Source: Promethearchaeota archaeon
GTDB taxonomy: Archaea; Asgardarchaeota; Lokiarchaeia; Sigyniarchaeales; SOKP01
Assembly (NCBI GenBank): GCA_030605895.1
Contig: JAUWHL010000236.1
Span: 1 to 16,787 of the forward strand
Direction: 5' to 3'
DNA: 16,787 nucleotides
Of this stretch, positions 13,474 through 16,787 are shown piece after piece. Within the stretch, counting starts at the first letter, position 1; every line of letters starts with the position of its first letter. The notes beneath the pieces were generated by a model. The model ran no database searches. It was not told where the DNA came from and worked only from the letters and a program-made list of their open reading frames with translations. The position numbers were made by a program, and so were the translations under genes.

Positions 13474-13629
13474 TTAATCTTTTTTGATTTTAACATCAAT
13501 TCTCTGTATGCCAACTTCTTTATTACTTGGCATTGGGACCCCACAATGATCCCTTAACCTTTCACTGTCCTTAAATGCTTTATCAAGTTCTTCTTCTAAT
13601 TCGTCATCTATATTTTCATTATCTGTCAT
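13474..13629 (-). CDS. Small acidic/basic protein of unknown function, 51 residues
   Basis: A short frame begins MTDNENIDDELEEELDKAF, continues with DHCGVPMPSNKEVGIQRI and ends VKIKKD. The first half is strongly acidic and probably helical; the second half is basic, with a single Cys at residue 29. Codon use looks like the neighbouring genes and the frame reads like real protein. CTTAAATA about 28 bases before the ATG fits a leaderless promoter, and there is no SD. It lies on the same strand just after the glutaredoxin/FTR pair, beyond that unit's T-tract, so it is probably transcribed separately. It resembles no family that I recognise. Confidence 0.55.
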   Translation of the reverse strand: MTDNENIDDELEEELDKAFKDSERLRDHCGVPMPSNKEVGIQRIDVKIKKD

Positions 13630-13675
13630 AATTTACAAAGAGAAATTGTATTATTTAAGGGTTTTATTTATAAAT

Positions 13676-13682
13676 AAAAAAA
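13676..13682 (-). terminator. T-tract terminator after the FTR-type gene
   Basis: Seven As on the plus strand give T7 on the minus strand, 18 bases after the stop at 13701. This would end the HEAT-glutaredoxin-FTR transcript before the small gene. Confidence 0.4.
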
Positions 13683-13700
13683 GAGAATTTAAAATACTAT

Positions 13701-14066
13701 TTACTTTTTAAAATGTTCTAATACTGCTTTTTCTTTCTCAACAGGCCTTCTTTCAGGAACAATTACATAAATTGTTCCAATAGTTTCATAATAATCTGGT
13801 CGTAAATATAAGTTACAGTAGCACGCACCATATTCTTTAATATCTAATGGGGCATAATCACACGGACAAATTAAATCTCTATCCAAATCTCGATTACCTG
13901 AAGCAAGACGACATGGACACGATTGATATCCATAATTTTTCTTATTTTCCACTAAACCAACAATTAAATTATCTAGAGTTTCTTGATCTTTATTTAATAT
14001 CCAATTATTCGTGTCACAAACTTTATTACAATATTCCTTCATTCCTTCTATAGTTTCCATATCCAT
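13701..14066 (-). CDS. Ferredoxin:thioredoxin (disulfide) reductase catalytic subunit homologue
   Basis: FTR catalytic subunits carry a [4Fe-4S] cluster beside an active disulfide and pass electrons from ferredoxin to thioredoxins. This 121-residue protein has the three paired motifs: CPC (C50, C52), CPC (C67, C69) and CYC (C82, C84). In plant and cyanobacterial enzymes the order is CPC-X16-CPC-X8-CHC; here the gaps are 14 and 12 and the last His is Tyr. The surrounding pattern (CPCRLASGNRD, ICPCDY, EYGACYCNLYLRPD) fits archaeal and bacterial relatives. Two extra Cys are at 13 and 17. No variable FTR subunit is encoded nearby. GGAGGG lies 7 bases before the ATG, and the glutaredoxin stop codon is one base upstream, so the two are translationally coupled and glutaredoxin is the likely partner. 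Confidence 0.85.
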   Translation of the reverse strand: MDMETIEGMKEYCNKVCDTNNWILNKDQETLDNLIVGLVENKKNYGYQSCPCRLASGNRDLDRDLICPCDYAPLDIKEYGACYCNLYLRPDYYETIGTIYVIVPERRPVEKEKAVLEHFKK

Positions 14067-14067
14067 T

Positions 14068-14379
14068 CTAATTCCCTCCAGATTTCATTAATTCTTCATA
14101 TTTACCCGGATTGTACCCAACTACAACTTCATTATCACATATCATATATGGATAAGAAACTCTAGATTGGAATGTCTCTTTTAGATAATCTATTATTTTT
14201 GATTTCTCTTTAAAATCAATTTGATCTAAATCGACATATTTATATTGTACATCATGGTCTTTCAACCAAGCTTTACATTTTTTACACCACATACACGTAG
14301 ATAAGGTTAGAATCGTAATATCTCTATTTTTCTTTGAACCTTCAACAGTTTGTGCTACTTTTTCTATAATTTCAGACAT
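14068..14379 (-). CDS. Glutaredoxin-like protein with CMWC active site
   Basis: This 103-residue protein is a single glutaredoxin fold. The redox site is STCMWCKKC: C29 and C32 form the CxxC, and C35 is an extra thiol three residues on. Cis-Pro is in VSYPY (P77), followed by a Cys at 81 and GYNPGKYEEL near the end. Glutaredoxin or thioredoxin folds exchange disulfides with target proteins. Direct coupling to the FTR-type gene (one base between stop and start, strong SD for the latter) argues that this carrier is reduced by that iron-sulfur enzyme rather than by glutathione, which most archaea lack; this is inference. A TATA-like TTTTTTAAAAA is about 33 bases upstream, so the pair may be transcribed independently of the HEAT gene 38 bases before it. 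Confidence 0.85.
   Translation of the reverse strand: MSEIIEKVAQTVEGSKKNRDITILTLSTCMWCKKCKAWLKDHDVQYKYVDLDQIDFKEKSKIIDYLKETFQSRVSYPYMICDNEVVVGYNPGKYEELMKSGGN
14074..14079 (-). promoter_or_regulatory. Strong Shine-Dalgarno of the FTR-type gene
   Basis: The minus strand reads GGAGGG, 7 bases before the ATG at 14066. The site lies inside the last codons of the glutaredoxin gene (Ser-Gly-Gly-Asn), which ties translation of the two together. Confidence 0.6.
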
Positions 14380-14417
14380 AATTTAAGTTTTTCCTCATTT
14401 TTAAAAAAGTTTTTGAT

Positions 14418-14867
14418 TCAAATAGATTTTATATTTAATTTCCATTTTGGATCGATACACTCAAAAGCTTCTTCTGTGAGTTTTCTAATGTCGCTGTGAC
14501 AGGAATCTAATAATATACCCAAATACTTAAGTGCTCTTTTATCTCCAATTTTCATTAGGCTTTCTATTATTATAAATAATCTAGTTTTATTTTGATCATC
14601 TTCAGACTTTTCTACCTCTTGTTTTAAAAAATCGATTATTATCATAGTAGCTTTTGGGTCTTTAATCTCCCCCATAGCTTCAATTATTCGGTTAATCACA
14701 ACTGTATCTTTTTCAGATTTTAAAGCTCTATATAACATGTTAGTGGCTCTACCTTCTTTTAATTTTCCAAGATTTTGCGCAGCTGTTCCCCGGTCTTTCC
14801 AACTAGAGCTTTCAAAAAGATTTTTTATATACCTATTAAATGCTTCATTTCGAGTTTTTTGATCCAT
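14418..14867 (-). CDS. HEAT-repeat protein
   Basis: This 149-residue all-helical protein is built from about four HEAT-like helical pairs. Clear units are WKDRGTAAQNLGKLKEGRAT (about 23-42), INRIIEAMGEIKDPKAT (58-74), FIIIESLMKIGDKRALKYL (97-115) and DIRKLTEEAFECID (125-138). The repeated pattern A..LG.I.D.RA is typical of HEAT and PBS-lyase-type repeats. These are protein-binding scaffolds; the partner is unknown. No signal peptide or membrane segment is seen. It is the first gene of a possible three-gene unit with glutaredoxin and the FTR-type protein, so a scaffold role for that redox pair is possible but unproven. No clear SD precedes the ATG; the upstream bases include a TAAGAA-type simple repeat at about 14877-14899. 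Confidence 0.8.
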   Translation of the reverse strand: MDQKTRNEAFNRYIKNLFESSSWKDRGTAAQNLGKLKEGRATNMLYRALKSEKDTVVINRIIEAMGEIKDPKATMIIIDFLKQEVEKSEDDQNKTRLFIIIESLMKIGDKRALKYLGILLDSCHSDIRKLTEEAFECIDPKWKLNIKSI

Positions 14868-15038
14868 CTTAAGATAAAAATAAGAATAAGAAATAAGAAT
14901 CTGTTGTTAATAATTTATTAAATATTTTTAAAATTAGGACTAAAAGTTAAGAGACTTTAATTGTATTTTTATCAATTTTAAATCTAATCTGCTATTTTAA
15001 AATTCTTACTCAAATTTATTTAATCACAGATAAATAAA

Positions 15039-15485
15039 TTATATATCTGGAGATTTCCATTTTCTATAATAATTATCATATTTCTTTAAAAGATCACTAG
15101 GATCCAATTTTTTGTTCTCTTGAATAGCTTTTATTGCTTCCAAGATAATTTCAGTTTGTAGTAGTTGAAATTCTTGAGTTTTCATATCGGAAGTGGTAAG
15201 AAACCTTTGAGTAATTTCATTTGATTTAAGAGTATCCATAGTATTAATATTATAAATATCCAAAAAATATCCAACTATAAATGCTCCCAAAAGAAGAAAT
15301 GGAAATACTATAATTAACATCCAAAATGATATTCTAAAAGCTAAAGAAATTAGTGATATTGCACTTACTGTTGAGACTGCGATTGAATAATAAGATTGCC
15401 CCATTTTCAATCTAGATAATTGTTTCCCGATAAATTGAGCAGATTTAACTCTTTTTATTATTTTTGATTTTTTCAATCTTAGCAA
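15039..15485 (-). CDS. Small membrane protein with two transmembrane helices
   Basis: I do not recognise this family. The protein has a very basic N-terminus (about eight Lys/Arg within 25 residues), a hydrophobic double span at about 33-78 that makes two membrane helices, and a hydrophilic cytoplasmic tail predicted to be helical (LQTEIILEAIKAIQENKKLD), ending YYRKWKSPDI. The positive N-terminus and long C-terminal tail suggest both ends are inside the cell. GAGGTG at 15492-15497 stands 6 bases before a TTG at 15485, which I take as the start; a GTG at 15494 would overlap the SD and add three residues. It is monocistronic and divergent from the glutaredoxin-like gene at 15671 across about 185 bases. 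Confidence 0.65.
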   Translation of the reverse strand: MLRLKKSKIIKRVKSAQFIGKQLSRLKMGQSYYSIAVSTVSAISLISLAFRISFWMLIIVFPFLLLGAFIVGYFLDIYNINTMDTLKSNEITQRFLTTSDMKTQEFQLLQTEIILEAIKAIQENKKLDPSDLLKKYDNYYRKWKSPDI

Positions 15486-15670
15486 TTTTAACACCTCTAT
15501 TTTGATTTTTTTATTTTATATTTTAATTTTCAGGAGTTTTTAGTTTCTGAAAATATTGAATGTTTTATAAACAATATATGTAAAGTTCTATTGAATTATT
15601 GCTTTTTAATCTAAGATATTTATAAGTTAGAAGATAAAGCTTTTTTACTCACCATGTTTATTTGTATAAT

Positions 15671-15964
15671 ATGGAAGCAAAAACACCTATAGTTATAACT
15701 AAAGAAGACTGTCATCGTTGTCATGAATTGAAAGAGTGGCTAAATAAACGCGAAGTTAGATACATCGAACGAGATATAAATGATGAGGAATTTGTACATG
15801 AGCTATTACATGATGACAATTTTTTAAAGACATTCTGTGACGCCGATGGATGCATAGTGAATACACCAGTGGTAATCCATAAAGGAAAATACTGGTTTAA
15901 AGAACTTTGGGGCATATCTGGTCTTAGAGAAAAAGAAGCAGAAAAATTATTTGGAATTAATTAG
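15671..15964 (+). CDS. Glutaredoxin-like protein with CHRC active site
   Basis: Starting at the ATG at 15671, this 97-residue protein opens with a short strand (TPIVITKEDCHRCHELKEWL), placing the CxxC (C14, C17) as in glutaredoxins. The helix after it and the strand YIERDIND follow the fold. Cis-Pro is in NTPVV (P66). Two further cysteines, C56 and C61 in TFCDADGC, lie just before the cis-Pro strand and are unusual; they could form a second disulfide or a metal site. A TTG at 15662 would add three residues and is less likely. ATATTTATAAG at about 15616-15626 is a TATA-like box. No SD is clear. The gene stands alone, and its substrate is unknown. Confidence 0.78.
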   Translation: MEAKTPIVITKEDCHRCHELKEWLNKREVRYIERDINDEEFVHELLHDDNFLKTFCDADGCIVNTPVVIHKGKYWFKELWGISGLREKEAEKLFGIN

Positions 15965-15973
15965 TTTTTTTTT
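15965..15973 (+). terminator. T-tract terminator after the glutaredoxin-like gene
   Basis: Nine Ts begin immediately after the TAG stop, with another T6 about 13 bases later. This fits archaeal intrinsic termination. Confidence 0.5.
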
Positions 15974-15987
15974 ATTTAATTCATTTT

Positions 15988-16587
15988 TTATTCTTTAAAT
16001 TCTATTAATCTTTTTATTACTTTTCGGATCGTTTTCAACCCTTCTTCATCTTTTTCAATACCTTGTTTTCCCCTATCTTTACTCCATAAACTTGCTCCTA
16101 AATTGGCTCCAAAGGCGCCGCCAGAGACAACTATAATATGGTTTTGTTGATAAAAATCTAATATACTTCTTATACCAATTTCTTGTCCTCCACTTCGATC
16201 GCCCCCAACCGCTAGTGCTGCACCGATCTTATTTTTAAATACATCAGGATTCTTAGCAACCATAGCACGACAGCGATCCATTACTGTTTTCAGTTGACCC
16301 GATAAATTACCTTGAAAAATTGGAGTACCAAAGAGAAGAAATTTAGCTTCTTCTAGTTTACCATAAAGATCTTTCATATCATCTTTATTAATACACCCCT
16401 TTTTTTCTCGAATACAATAATCACAGTGAAGACAAAAATTAATTTGCTTATTTCTAACGCTCCAAAACTCCGTGTCAAATCCAAACTTTTCAGCAGCATA
16501 GTTTAAGGCATAGTGAACTGCAAATTCAGTTCCTTGTTTTCTAGGGCTTCCACATATTCCAAGTAATAGATTCTTCTTTTCTACCAT
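15988..16587 (-). CDS. Iron-sulfur flavoprotein (Isf type), NADPH-dependent FMN reductase fold
   Basis: This 199-residue flavodoxin-like protein begins with the FMN-phosphate loop LGICGSPRKQGTE (9-21). A compact cysteine motif C52, C55, C58, C65 (CX2CX2CX6C) matches the [4Fe-4S] motif CX2CX2CX4-7C of archaeal Isf proteins. The flavin-contact segment FGTPIFQGNLSGQLKTVMDR is at 86-105, and GGDRSGGQE at 128-136 is also family-typical. Isf proteins take electrons from ferredoxin and have been linked to oxygen or peroxide defence in methanogens; here that role is by family only. The length is normal and no key residue is missing. It has no SD; an A/T-rich promoter-like region (TTATTAATAAAAAC) lies about 30-45 bases upstream. 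It converges on the glutaredoxin-like gene across about 23 bases. Confidence 0.88.
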   Translation of the reverse strand: MVEKKNLLLGICGSPRKQGTEFAVHYALNYAAEKFGFDTEFWSVRNKQINFCLHCDYCIREKKGCINKDDMKDLYGKLEEAKFLLFGTPIFQGNLSGQLKTVMDRCRAMVAKNPDVFKNKIGAALAVGGDRSGGQEIGIRSILDFYQQNHIIVVSGGAFGANLGASLWSKDRGKQGIEKDEEGLKTIRKVIKRLIEFKE

Positions 16588-16787
16588 AATAATGCATTTA
16601 ACTTGTTTTTATTAATAATTAATCATTATGTATAAAAAAGTTTTAAAATCTCAAATATAGATAATTAAAAGTGGAATCTAACTCCAAAAAAGACAAACCA
16701 AACAATTATTTTATTAAATACAATATATTCATTCTAGCAAGGTTTTTATTTACGCTTTAAATTAGAACTCTAAGAGAGTGATTTAGA
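16588..16787. other. Terminal intergenic stretch, no gene seen
   Basis: Very A/T-rich; stops occur in every frame on both strands. The promoter of the Isf gene is presumably within the first 50 bases. ACTCT...AGAGT at 16767-16779 is a short inverted repeat without obvious role. Confidence 0.5.

Noticed and set aside
14877..14899. AAATAAGAAT-type repeated bases before the HEAT gene as an operator
   Set aside because: Low-complexity A/T sequence, imperfect, and common by chance at this composition.
16767..16779. ACTCT/AGAGT inverted repeat as a terminator hairpin
   Set aside because: A five-base stem with no following T-tract and no gene ending beside it.
1..16787. tRNA, rRNA or transposase genes
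   Set aside because: No GC-rich cloverleaf-like block, rRNA signature, transposase motif or terminal inverted repeat pair was seen by eye in the intergenic regions.

Overview
The window is very AT-rich and looks archaeal. Several genes have a TATA-like box 25-30 bases upstream of the start codon, giving leaderless transcripts. Others have GGTGA- or GGAGG-type Shine-Dalgarno (SD) sequences. The gene content is archaeal too: Lrp/AsnC and ArsR regulators, SfsA, two-domain protein disulfide oxidoreductases (PDO) and an iron-sulfur flavoprotein. An Arf/Rag-like small GTPase and a response regulator ending in a longin-like domain point to an Asgard archaeon, probably of the Lokiarchaeia type. That assignment is an inference; no rRNA gene is present to confirm it.

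Layout. 1-660: the end of a membrane protein gene. 661-4010: a regulator block with three Lrp/AsnC paralogues, SfsA and a small two-cluster ferredoxin. The three Lrp proteins share a mid-domain Cys-Pro-Phe and a C-terminal CX3C pair. 4195-8727 (+): a signalling block with an ArsR-type protein whose N-terminus appears frameshifted, an Arf/Rag-like GTPase, a MASE3-PAS-PAS-PAS histidine kinase and a receiver/longin-like response regulator. 8741-11066 (-): a thiol-redox operon, PDO - PDO - thioredoxin reductase, tightly packed with good SD sites. 11214-11494 (-): a decayed, frameshifted stub of a MOT1-family sulfate/molybdate transporter. 11707-13368 (+): a soluble GAF-PAS histidine kinase. 13474-14867 (-): a second redox cluster of HEAT-repeat protein - glutaredoxin - ferredoxin:thioredoxin-reductase-type catalytic subunit, followed by an unlisted 51-residue gene. 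15039-16587: a two-helix membrane protein, another glutaredoxin-like protein and an Isf-type flavoprotein.

How the parts may work together. One theme is disulfide and iron-sulfur redox. It offers two ways of reducing thiol carriers: a flavin route (thioredoxin reductase to the PDOs) and an iron-sulfur route (ferredoxin to the FTR-type protein to glutaredoxin). Cysteine-bearing Lrp paralogues are plausible sensors. The other theme is signal transduction joining a bacterial-style two-component system to eukaryote-like GTPase parts. The receiver/longin-like fusion beside a GTPase gene is the most unusual item in the window. Nothing here is a CRISPR array, tRNA, rRNA or insertion sequence.
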